64,000 nt of DNA from Phymatolithon calcareum. Lineage: Eukaryota > Rhodophyta > Florideophyceae > Hapalidiales. This document shows, piece by piece, positions 11,001-21,427 of this stretch. Location of the stretch: assembly GCA_977006965.1 (NCBI GenBank), contig OZ345363.1, positions 868,001 through 932,000 on the forward strand. The letters are read 5' to 3'. Both the position numbers and the translations under genes were made by a program. Numbering within the stretch: the stretch's first letter is position 1; each line of letters opens with the position of its first letter. The notes beneath the pieces were generated by a model that did not search any database, was not told the DNA's origin, and saw only the letters and a program-made list of their open reading frames with translations.

Positions 11001-12724
11001 TGCATGTAACAGCCGGGACACAGGAATACAGGGTGGTGAAAATTATCATATCCGCTACCATCTCGTTAGTGCCGAGGCCCAGTGCATGGGATAGCAGATA
11101 TAGTACCGACTCTAATAGTATAACTAGCGTTCGAATTGCGTGCGTTTTTGGCCAGCTTGAGTGCAGTGTTTCGTTTTTCGCTTCCTTGACATCGGATCAT
11201 GGCCCCAAGAGAAGTGTTTTTCATTACCCGAAACGATGGTTATCATAATTTGATAACCAAATAAGACGATTTAGGTGCACAAGCAGCAGGTTACTCTAAT
11301 GAATGCAAACCTGTGCCACACAAAAGAAGTTAGCACTAATTATAGTCGCGCATTAAACGAAACTTAGGGAACTTTATGATACTCGACGCCTGCACCACGA
11401 GCGGCAATGCCATCCTCGCGCCTCCGATCAGGACGTCGATAAATTCCTCAGCCCGCTACTGCATGCCACGTTGCAAAGAGCCGCCTTGACGGTTCTTCAA
11501 GTTGTCCCTCGCGATCGAGCCGCCCAATGATGGCCCTCTAAGCCTATAAAGTCATGGTCCGTTTGAGCCATGGCAACTCTCATGCGCGCCCCCGATTGAG
11601 CCCCCAATGATCGACCTCTAATGCTGTACAGCCCGTGGCCACTTTAGCCCATTGGAAAGACTGCCGCTGCGAATTGAATTTTTTTGAGAACACGTGATAC
11701 CGCAAGTGCCGAAGCGATCCGATCGGAATGACGGAAAACTCTCCGTTGCACCTGTCGCCTCGCAAGGAACCCCCTAAAGGGGGCCCAAGCTGTCTCCCGG
11801 AACGTGTTTCTATTTAAGCGGCACCCAAGATGACAGTGCGCTGCCGACGTGTGCTTTTTACTTGACAGTATTTTAGTACGAAGAAGAAGAACGCAGAGCG
11901 TAATGGACACTAGCGCTGGAGAAGATGGCGATCATAGAAGCAATTATGATAAGGAACCATAATTGATACACAGGGTAGTCACCGACACCCAAGCTGCTGT
12001 GGTGTCGGCAAATCTGGCGTTGAGGGCTTGCAAAATAAAAACATAAAATCCCCCCCATCCCTCGCGGAATATGCCCTATAGTATCGGTGCCGCCCTCCTG
12101 TCTGTACGTATTTGATGTGCATTCGCGGGATATCTGACAAAGGACGATGTGAGACGGATGCGAGGTCGCGAATCGAAGACGATGCAGTCGCCACGATCAG
12201 CAAACCGTCTCTGTGAAGAGCTCTTCCTCTTACTTGGCCGACGAGCGGAGACATACCAGGATTGGTCCTGGTCCTTGATGTCGAAGCAGCAACGACCGTA
12301 AGCTATAACTTGGTTCTCCATCAAGCATCGAGCCCACTTGGCTACCTGTTCTATGTCGGCAAAGGTTGTTCCAGTGTAGCCCACAATGTCTGTTTTGAAT
12401 AATTGTTTAGTGCCAGGAAGCCAATGTCGGGAAGCCAGTATCGGTAAACCAGTATATGCCTGCTTTAGATTAATTCACGCATCAAGTGTTCGAGACCAGT
12501 CTGTACGTGTTTCATAACAGTAATGCCGTACATCGGCGAATTGTTGACTCCCTCACTTCGCGCCAACCAGCTCCGGCTACTCACAAGCACATCCGTGCAG
12601 AGGAGCCATCCAGTAATTGAGGTCGAGTTTGGTATTGGGTGGGGTGGACATGAACACCGTGACTGTGCATTTAGACCCTTCCTGTGCGATTCGTCAGGCA
12701 CTAGGAGTGTCAACAATAACAAAT
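8091..12724. other. Long anonymous region
   Basis: No supported gene in about 4.6 kb. Minus-strand ORFs at 11979-12254 and 12076-12384 overlap in different frames and have no motif. The hydrophobic plus-strand ORF at 9315-9557 (80 codons) has no partner or family signature. The base composition is AT-rich and resembles other decayed intergenic sequence here. Confidence 0.4.
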
Positions 12725-14444
12725 TTACTCAACTACACTACGACGACTCGGTAACATCTCAGTGATTAACAACTGGCGCTGTGCTGTGCTGTTGGATTGG
12801 CGTATGGCGTCTCTAAAGACATGAAGAGCTCGTTGAAGGTCTATGCTCGGGTCCGGAAGATTGCACATAAATGCAGAGTGCTGAACGTGATGGAACATGG
12901 CATACAATTCTTGGAGATTCAGGACGGCCGCCACAATTGTGGAGACTTCCTCTGCTTCCTCCTCTTCCTCTACTTCTCGGTCAGGCCACCTCTCTACCTC
13001 TTCCTCGACCTCGTCTACTTCGTCAAATACGAGCGCCTCCCGCACGTCCTCTTCTTTTTAGATGTCGAGCCAGCGTTCCACATCGTTGCGTTTCACATTT
13101 TTGTCAAGCTGCACTCGTAGACAGTCGTCGCTACTGAGGTTGACGGAGAGTTTTCTAAGCATGCTAATGATATCTTGAACACCCTCCTCGCGAGTAGTGT
13201 TGCCCATTCTGCCCAACGTTGCGTTGATAGCAGCACTGATTCCAGCCTGCAAAACGTTACATTTTACCCAGCACCGCGCGAGCGTCATCTTCGATATCCC
13301 ATCCCACGCGGTTTTCGCCATTCGTGCAACATTCAGCATATGGGGTTTGTACCCCTCTGAGATGCCATTCATGCCAGCAGCTCGTCCCTTGTTCATATTA
13401 CGCCTTTCTTCTCGTGTCTCAACCTCGGTGACGATTTCGCGCAAAATTTGCCTTCAGTAGCCTTTCTTCCACGCTGCGATGATTCCTAAGTTCATAGGTT
13501 GATGCACTGCCGTTACAGAAGGTAGTAGAGGAATGACAGTAACCTGGCCGCAAATGTCTTCGAGATCCACATGCAAGCTGGCCTTGTCGACCAGCAGCGC
13601 GCCCGCATGAACGGAAAGAAAACAAAATTGAACCAGTTTTTGAATGTCGGCCCGATGTATCACACGGTTTTGTTTCTGAAGTACGGCACAGGCGGCCGCT
13701 CGAGCGGAAATCATAGCAGATTTTTCGACTTGCCAATTATCGCCAGCGGCAGGCGTTCCGAACCGTCGACGATGGTGCAGCAGTACGAAGTGATACGATC
13801 TTTAGCTTACATCTGGTGGGTGCCGCGGAGCGTTTTCTTGTCTTCGTAATGTAGTATGTACGTCCTGTTCGGCATGAGCTTGTAGAAAAGGCCCGTTTAG
13901 TCGACGTTGTAGATGCAGTCGACGTCGTACTCACGCAGTCGCTCGCGCAACTTGGTCATATCCGCTGCGGCTTCTGCCACGTTTGCGCTCGCCGGCTGAC
14001 CATGAAGTGCAACTGAAATAATAGCGTGGCGCTTCAAAAGGTTGATGCAGCAACCGACTGAAGCCTAGAAACCCTCCACGCGAGCGAGCTGCTCATCCGA
14101 AAGGTCCTCACGACGCAGTATCTCATCACGAACCAGGAGAGCGCGCGTAATGATTGGGTGATGGGTACCTTCACACAGTGGACCGGCTCTACGAAACGGT
14201 AGACTTTGTCGTCAACCTCAACGAATTTGGCGGGCCTGATCCACTTTGATTGCAGAGATAGCGCGTTCCGTTCGGCCTCTGCGAGAAGTGCATCACAATG
14301 GCTCTTGAGTTTTGTTACAAAACGCCGAGAAACGCCAAATTTCTGCATAATTGCAACCGGAGTACTTCCTGTGTTCAGCAAATGGGGTGCATCGAGATTT
14401 TGCTGCAGCGTGAGCCTCTTCTGCGTCTTTCCGGTGCCTGCCAT
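12725..14444 (-). pseudogene. Dead pogo/Tigger-like (CENP-B/JRK-type) transposase
   Basis: Cut-and-paste DNA transposase remnant. The N-terminus, from an ATG at 14444, reads MAGTGKTQKRLTLQQNLDAP then STPVAIMQKFGVSRRFV, the helix-turn-helix of CENP-B/pogo proteins. A DDE_1 domain follows in pieces. EYDVDCIYNVD is followed by a stop where the family has DE-TGLF (so E has become TAA). Then come YKLMPNRTYIL, AKDRITSY and LPLAIIGKSKN; LLVDKASLHVDLEDI carries the second Asp region. QPMNLGIIAAWKKGY has Asn where the third catalytic Asp (QPMD) is expected. At least four frame breaks or stops occur. The C-terminus is Glu-rich (12725-13045). No TIRs were found. The family call is strong; the exact ends are uncertain. 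Confidence 0.8.
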
Positions 14445-16552
14445 GTTAGCCCACGGCTCGTAGGCGGTGCATCCATGAGTTTCCTCGTGGATGACGAAAT
14501 GATCCCGACCGCTCAATACTGTAAATACATTACAGCATGGAGAAATGTATGATATTCGTGCCATCACCGGCGAGGTGGCACTAATCACAGTGGAGCTCTA
14601 TTCAATGTGGCACTATATGGAGACCCCCCCTGTAATATTATTATTATCCACCTCAATCGCCCTTTCTCTTGCGTACTCTGGCTGCAGCGAGAAAGCGCTT
14701 ACCTCTAAGAGAAGTTTCCGAAGCCATTGGTACCATTTTCTTCTCCATGAAGTAAATAGCGGATTTGATTATTTTTCGAGCCCCGTATTTTGAAGGCCGT
14801 TTTGTCTCGGCTGTTACATGGATTCTTGGTTAATTGCTAGCAATTGTTCATAAACTTGCCATTAAATTTTTAATTGCGACAAAGATCGAATTTGCAATTA
14901 TTATTGCTATTTAATCGCAAGTCTACAATTAGACAACAATTACGCAAAACACAACTATTAACACATGTCCATCTGGACATGAGGCAAAACAGTATCTACA
15001 ATCATGATTGCAAATAATAGTGAAATGGAATCAAATCATAATTGCAATGTATTGCAATTGCAAGCAAATTGGTGACTTCTCTGATCGTTTGGAATGATTG
15101 CGATTTACGTCTTCTCCGATATGATTTAACTAATATCAGACGGGCTCAATCACCCCAAACAATATCGATGGCGGAAATCAAGCCTACACAGGGTCAATTT
15201 TCGCACAAATAGAGAAGGCGTCTATATTTCTACACGGAGAAAATAAGAGCCGTCGGCGACAGCGGTTATCGCTCTTCATAAATTCCTCTTCCGTTTTTCA
15301 GTGACCCACTCCCGTGCTGGCCATCGTATAGTGCCATTTACCAGCATAGTACATCTCATAGCGGTGCGTCAGAGTCATACAGAGTAATTCTATTAGCTAG
15401 GGGTTTCGCGGAGGGGAAACGGCCGAAAAACCACTTCATCGCCGAACGTCTGTGCTTTCTCGACGTTATTTGGACGACGCAGTTTGGATTTAAAATCCAC
15501 GGCAACTTTCCAGTACAGTGTATGGCTATGGTTTATGGTAGTTGAACCAGGGGGCCACTTGTATGTGACCTCCTGGTTACAGTACAGTAATTTTTATGAA
15601 TCTGCCATCCCCAATGATGCTCACAAAGCAGTACTTTATCTCTAGCTTTCTTCTACTTCGATTGCGGTAAGGTATTATTCATGCTATCTATTTGGGAAAG
15701 CACTCCTTCTCTGCCAGCCGCTCGAAATTGTACAGAAAATGCGTATCCTCCCTGTGTCTGTATCACATCCTCACTACTGGCCTGGATAGTCAATAGACAT
15801 CCCTAATCTGCACTCTCCAGTCACATATATCGTTAACCCACTAGAGGTACTACCAATCTCATTTAAGTAAAGCCCTAGTCATCCTTCAGCGCTAACAGGT
15901 TATGGGCCCAGACAGCTACGAAATCTACAACTAGCCATCACGGATCATGCAAACATTTTGTGGTAAATCATTCGGACAATCGGGCAGCAGTTCGCTCTAA
16001 GATCATGCAGTACTACTGCTGCACGTCAATGTGAAACATGCATATCGTCCGAAAGTGCCAGGATGTGCACTGCCTTGTGTCTATTATGCGGTTTGATGGC
16101 GGATCGGTTCTTGGTCCTTTCTGAATAAGGTATGAGCTTGTCACGGCAAATATAACTGGAATGCCGATAGAGCTCGGAGACTACAGGTGATCTTTTCCCT
16201 TATAACTTGTCCTACTAAATGACACTATACATTAGACTCCATACTACTCTACAGCGTCACCATAATTGACAATATGGAAAACGACGAGTTCCTGTATTAG
16301 GGATCAGACGATATACTAGAATGAACAAGTTACGAAAAGCTGCTCCCGTACAGTCTTAGGAGTGTTAATAAGGGCTTTCAAATAAACAACTAAACAGTTG
16401 CAAAAAAACTATAAAAAACGTTTAATGATGATTGCACCACACATCGAGGTTGCAACCTTACCTACAGGAAGTATACCGTATATATATAGTCTATCCCCCA
16501 TGCCCACATGACGTGGTTTGTTCTGTCCTGACATTTGGTATCATTCTTCTCT
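14445..16552. other. AT-rich anonymous region
   Basis: About 14.8-15.1 kb is rich in AATTGC/GCAATT-type short repeats. The rest has no ORF above background and no recognised element. One end of the pogo element probably lies near 14.5-14.6 kb, but no TIR could be confirmed. Confidence 0.4.
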
Positions 16553-17255
16553 CTAGCTCCTAAGCTGAAAAATGCCGTTCACAACATAATCGTTCCGGCA
16601 CGCAGCGCCATTGCTCTGGGCCATGATCCCTCCATTCGCCGTAGCTTCAGCTCTCGCATTCTCGCTTGCGCCGATGACGCGGAAGATACCGCGGCTTGCC
16701 AGACCACGGATCACATTCGAGTGTGCGCAGAGAGGACCGTCCAGTTCGCTTCCCCGCGCGATGATTTCTAGCGCAATGCACAACATGACGACAGCGAGGC
16801 AGAGCGGGAGCTAAAGAAAACAAACCGTCGCTGCCAACGCATTCGTCAAGGAGGACGATGCGCATCGCTGCAACCCTGACGGGGAATGGGCCACTTTGGA
16901 GCATATGCGGCAACCTGAAATGCGGAATTCAAAACGCATGAAGTGTTTCGCCATAGCTTTCATGAACTTCCACGCACCCTCAACTCTGGAGCTCACGTTC
17001 CGCGTCCCGAATGCGACCACTTGCTTCGACGAAACAAGTGTGCACGCATTTTGGCGCCGCAAGAATCTGATGAAAGAGACTGCCTTTTGTCGCCCACCGT
17101 TGATTCCTGGCCGCCGCAGCTGTCTCAGGTTTTGTTGCCTCATCCTCTTCAACATCCTTCGCTGCTCCTCCAACCATGTACACAATGTCCTCCAGTGTAA
17201 GCTTCTGTCGTCCGCCCTGCTGTGCTTCCGGCACGCCAAGCATGCCATCCAACAT
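16553..17255 (-). pseudogene. Unassigned decayed coding-like block
   Basis: Overlapping minus-strand ORFs (16647-16913, 16811-17248, 16980-17255) give coding-like segments such as LTLEDIVYMVGGAAKDVEED and MRIVLLDECVGSDGLF. They sit in different frames, as expected of a frameshifted protein. GC is higher than in the flanks. The family is not recognised. The block ends exactly where the dispersed repeat at 17260 begins. It could instead be chance open frames in GC-rich DNA. Confidence 0.25.
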
Positions 17256-17259
17256 TAAC

Positions 17260-17493
17260 GGACATTTGGGGAGAATACGTTTTTAAATTTAGATTACGTT
17301 TTAAACAAAAACGTTTTCAAAGTAATTAAAAAATATGGTCATTTTCTAGATCTTAACAATAGCAATCGAGTGGTATAAATTGTAAAAATATTTGCTCCTT
17401 AGTTTTCGAAAAAATGGTCCAATTACAGTACATGCTGGACAGATATTGGAAAATAGGATTCTCTGTAAGTAATTCAAAATCAATGCAGTATGA
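17260..17493 (+). repeat. Dispersed repeat D, copy 1 (inverted partner at 28463-28701)
   Basis: From GGACATTTGGGGAGAATAC to TCAATGCAGTATGA the block matches the reverse complement of 28463-28701 along its ~235 bases. It includes AATAGCAATCGAGTGGTATA and GCTCCTTAGTTTTCGAAAAA. The two copies are in opposite orientation about 11 kb apart. No coding content. Probably an end or internal part of a transposon family. Confidence 0.75.
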
Positions 17494-17620
17494 CCAGGGG
17501 AATGTTAGGAGGGGGACAAAAGCAGAAACTTGATGTTTCAAAAAGTTTATTAAAAATGTGGCCTGCGTTGTGTCAGGTTAATTATGAGGAAATCCTTGTA
17601 TCAAAAATTAAGTGATGAAG
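17494..17620 (+). mobile_element. Left half of a CCAGGGG-type MITE, abutting repeat D
   Basis: It begins CCAGGGGAATGTTAGGAGGG, like the complete element at 43152-43524. It then aligns through GTTTATTAAAA, GCGTTGTG, TTATGAGGA and TGTATCAAAAATT, which also occur in order in the complete copy. The right half is missing. It starts at the base where repeat D stops matching its 28.5-kb partner, so the MITE probably inserted into, or truncated, repeat D. Confidence 0.6.
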
Positions 17621-18829
17621 CTCGATTCTTTCAGCGCTCTGACAGAGCTGTTCTTCGACGACGGCCAATGGAATTGTGCCAGGACATGTAGAGCTGTAAG
17701 CATCCTAGTGATAGTATAGTTGGAGTGCAGTAAGCGCTGCGGTGCCATGTCGGATTCCGAGGCGCTCGTGTGGGCGCTTTCGTGATTAGCTGATGAAATT
17801 GTGGCAACGTGGCCGCAAATGATAGGTTATATTTCGCAGAAATGGATTATGCGAGCACTTCTCTCAAGCGAGGACCACCGACGGATGAGCGCGCGACCGA
17901 GCGCCTCGTTCCAGCCCAGAACTCACGGCTGATTGAAGCTCGGGCACGTCATCTTTCGTCACAGTTTTGTACTGCAGTGCGGGGGCAGGTTGTGCTGAAA
18001 TATGGCGCGCAATGTGCAGCCTCGCATGGAGAGGCACTGGCATTGATGCCACGTACGTCCGGATGGGAAAACGAATCTCTCTATTGAGAGAATAGGTCAT
18101 GTACGCCGCCGCATTAGATTTCTACCGCGCTTTCGTGATCGGGAGTGGGTTGTTCCCGCTAGGTCTTGCGATTTCGAATACATGAACCAATTGCCACTAT
18201 GCAGGCATTAAGAACATAAATGAACAGCCATTCTAGTACGTCTTCGTGACGTGATGAGACTCGGGAAATTTGTTTTTATGTACAATAGCGTATGTCCTGT
18301 ATCTAATGTAGGAAGGGGTGTGGACGTTGGTCTCCAGAACCGGAAATTGAACCAATGGAAGACATCTAGAAATTGTAGAGGAGCGTCACTCTGGTGGTGC
18401 ACCTGTGTTTTGGTGCGCAATGAGCACAAATTGAGTCCACGTTGAAGAACGGAATGATAGCTTGTGAAAAGTAATGAGAGGTGATAATTCTGTTGAGAGC
18501 TTGTACGTCCTGTACCTGTTGGGACTCAGGAGGCTTGGGGGCTAATGAATAAAGCAAAGAGTTACTCTATTTATCAACTACTCGCGCATAGGATTGGTGG
18601 TATGCACTGTGGAAAGGATAATGTTCATAGAGGGGCGAGCCAGTTGCAAAACAGGTGGAAAATATTAGATGACACACGGATTTTATTCGTTCGTCGGCAA
18701 GACGCCTTCTCTCTGACGGAAGTGCTAGACATTGGATGACGCACGAAATTGATTCAGACTCGGCCAAGACTCCTTCGATCTGGCGGAAGTCTTGGACATG
18801 CGTTGGCGGCCGACTCGAAGTAGGTGCAC
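17621..18829. other. Anonymous region downstream of the ParB-methyltransferase unit
   Basis: No supported gene. A minus-strand ORF at 18567-18833 (88 codons) lies directly behind the methyltransferase stop and has no motif. Related short blocks (GGCAAGACGCCTTCTCTCTG near 18697 and GGCCAAGACTCCTTCGATCT near 18762) hint at a diverged local duplication. Confidence 0.35.
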
Positions 18830-21427
18830 TCACTTATGGCAGCCAGAGCAGAGCAGTGGTGTCTCGCTATCCTCCACCTGTATACCCAGAACTCGCACGC
18901 AGCATAGTGTGTGGACCATACTTCCGCAAATGCTGCATTTATGGCCATAGGACGGAGTGTCTTGGGCGGATTCAGAAGAAGCCATAAGGCAGCCATCAAC
19001 ACTGCACCGCGAAGATGGCAAACGCTCTTGCTGATCGTTGGAAAGATCACTCTGTAGGTCGGAACTGGCGGCAGGCGAAAATTCGGAGGACGTAATTGGA
19101 GACAGAGTTGCCTTTCGGATCTTCCGCGGGCGGAGCGGGAGCTCGATGTCTGAGACGTCGGCATCAGAGTCTACGGGAATTGGATGTGTCTTCAGCGGTC
19201 GCGTCAGCTGCATGGAGTTGTAAAGATCGAACATGGATCTCGTGCGAACGCGCTCGCGCTGCTCCTCTGTACGTAGAGAACGTGATGAGTCTCCTGCTCT
19301 TGCGATGGCCAGAAGACGAGGCAGGGCGACGCGGAGGATATTATGCGATGCCTCCAGGCTTGTATACGCTCTTCCAGTAAGAAGCGAGGCACATGCTGAC
19401 GTGAGAACGGACGCGAATGGGTCGAACACGGATCCGTTTCGCGGGACGAAGGTTGTAAGGATCTCGCAAAGAGCATTAACCTCTCGTTCATCTCTCACAA
19501 GTGGCTTCCGAGCTCCAGGCTCGGTAAGCGGGCGGACGGGAGGAAAAATGTTATCCATCATAGCGAATTTTCTGCTGTGGGAGCAGGACACGCGAGTGTA
19601 CGGAGTATGGAGGTCAGGCTTGAACCCATCCACCCGTCGTCCTGGTGAAATCCAACCACACCATAGAAGCACGCAGTTTGTGAAGCCGTGACGCTCCGAG
19701 TTCGCTGAATGGACTGCGTGCGAGGGACGAAGACAAAGCGATCCTTTAGCATTGTGAATTCTGCAGCGTGCAGAGTTGTGAACCAGTTGCTGATTTCGGA
19801 CCACGGCATGATTGCAAAGAAAGCACTGCCGGGATGGAGGAGCTTCTTGCAAAGCTCCACGACTTTCTCCCGGCTCTCAGCAATCATACCCACAAGAGGC
19901 TCCGAAAGCACGAGGTCATGCACCGGGGACGCGTCCGGGCCCAATACCTGCGTGGCGTACGTTTCGAATGACATGTTGAAAACCTTAATGTTGTGGGCTC
20001 CCAGCTCGTGTTCAACTGATGCAATGAGATCCGGCTCGCTTTCTCTCTCCTGTGGACGTAGGAGGGGGATCTCAGGATCATCAGGAAGAACTGGTGGAGT
20101 CCGTGGCCTATTTTCCACCGGAGTAGCTGTGCGTGGCGAAGACGGGGGGGCATCTGATCTCGGTTTAGAGATCGCACCCACTTCGCAATCTTCATCGGAG
20201 CAGTAGCCGGAGAGTGTTCCTTGAAAGCATTTTCCAGAGCAGGAAGGAGGGTAATTTCATTCCCTCCATTGAGATCTATGTCAGAATCAAACATTGTAGT
20301 ATGAAGAATGTTCAGCCGCATAGTCTCAAGAGGTGACGGCCAGCGCTCCCCATCGAGAACGGACTCAAACTTTGCGATTTCTTTTGCAGCTTTGCATGCC
20401 CCGACATACAACTCGTCCAGCTTGCTGCCTGCGACGACTTTGTAGTCATGAGATCGAGCGTAGTGTTTCAGTCGCTCAAGTGCACAGATCTGATGTGCGG
20501 CGAGGTCCTCGTCGCGAGTATTGAAGAACGCCTTAGCTGTCTTCAATGTGCTGTAGTTTACGGTGCGAAGGAATACCCTGCATTCCAGAGTATCACGAGG
20601 CGTACTCTTTGGTGCTCTAGAATACGCCACAAGTGGCTCTTCAGCGTTGAGAATCTCCCCGAGCTTCCGAACGACGAATTCGTCGAGAGTCATGGCTCTC
20701 TTCGCCATTATACGCATTGTCTCGCTCGGATTTCGCCCACCTGCGGCGAATAAGGCGAGATTAGTGCGGTAGATCTGAGCAGACGGGTTTTGAAGCTTCA
20801 TTGTGACTAGATCTTCCTTCAATGAGAATAAAGTGTCATAAACTGAAGGAGAGACGAAAAAGCGCTCTTTCTGTTTGTCGTTATTGTTTCGGACAAACGC
20901 GCGGAGAAGCTGTTTATTTGTCGGTTTGAGTAAAGTCACGGCCCAAGTGAAGCTCAAAAATCTCTCCGGCTCCTCACGTCTTAGCCTGGAAAGCGCCTCA
21001 TGGCGGTGTGCGCCCTCTACAACGCCGTACCATCGGTCGAACCTGGAAACTTCGCGCTCAGCCTCCTCTTCCGATAGATCACGGAGGGTCATGAAGTAGG
21101 ACTTTGGATAGCCGGCCTGGTCACCCACAAGAGGAACAATGATAGGCATATTGGCGGTAACAGTAGGACCGGTGAACATGCCCTGACCATCATCCTGCCC
21201 GCGATAGGTAGCAATAATGCTTCGAACACCAGACTCGGAGAGCTGGCGAACCCTGACATAGGGTACACAGCACGCCGGCGATATAAATACTGTCTTGGAA
21301 CCCTCCATGACATCACGGTACTGCTCGGAGAATGTGGTATTGGCATGAGCCGCAGAGGTTGGAGAGTGAGGCCTGGAGTCCGTGCGGATTTGCGCCGATT
21401 ACGAGACGAGGAACCAGCACGAGTCAT
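18830..21427 (-). pseudogene. ParB-like domain + beta-class DNA amino-methyltransferase + zinc finger, frameshifted
   Basis: One minus-strand coding unit read in three successive frames. Part 1 (21308-19884; an N-terminal extension may start at an ATG at 21427 in another frame) is ParB-like, with VVEGAHRHEALSRLRREE matching the ParB/sulfiredoxin G-HR-EA box. Part 2 (20181-19558) has a Pro-rich linker, then DLVLSEPLVGM at the position of methyltransferase motif IV (D/N/S-PP-Y/F; degenerate here as SEPL). LCKKLLHPGSAFFAIMP follows. Part 3 (from about 19640 to 18830) has GSVFDPFASVLTSACASLL then GRAYTSLEAS, motif I of beta-class N4-C/N6-A methyltransferases (motif IV before motif I). A Ser-rich linker leads to a C-terminal Cys/His cluster: CSICGSMVHTLCC then LLCSGCHK. 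Switches near 20180 and 19640 could be frameshifts or, less likely, introns. ParB-methyltransferase pairs are known from phages and mobile elements. The eukaryotic-style zinc finger suggests long residence in a nuclear element. Confidence 0.7.

Noticed and set aside
20333-20753. Plus-strand ORFs within the methyltransferase unit
   Set aside because: Antisense to the clearly motif-bearing minus strand.
18830-21427. Bacterial contamination as the source of the ParB-methyltransferase
   Set aside because: The unit carries a eukaryotic-style zinc finger and lies in continuous sequence with LINE, hAT and MULE debris; no bacterial gene organisation is visible.
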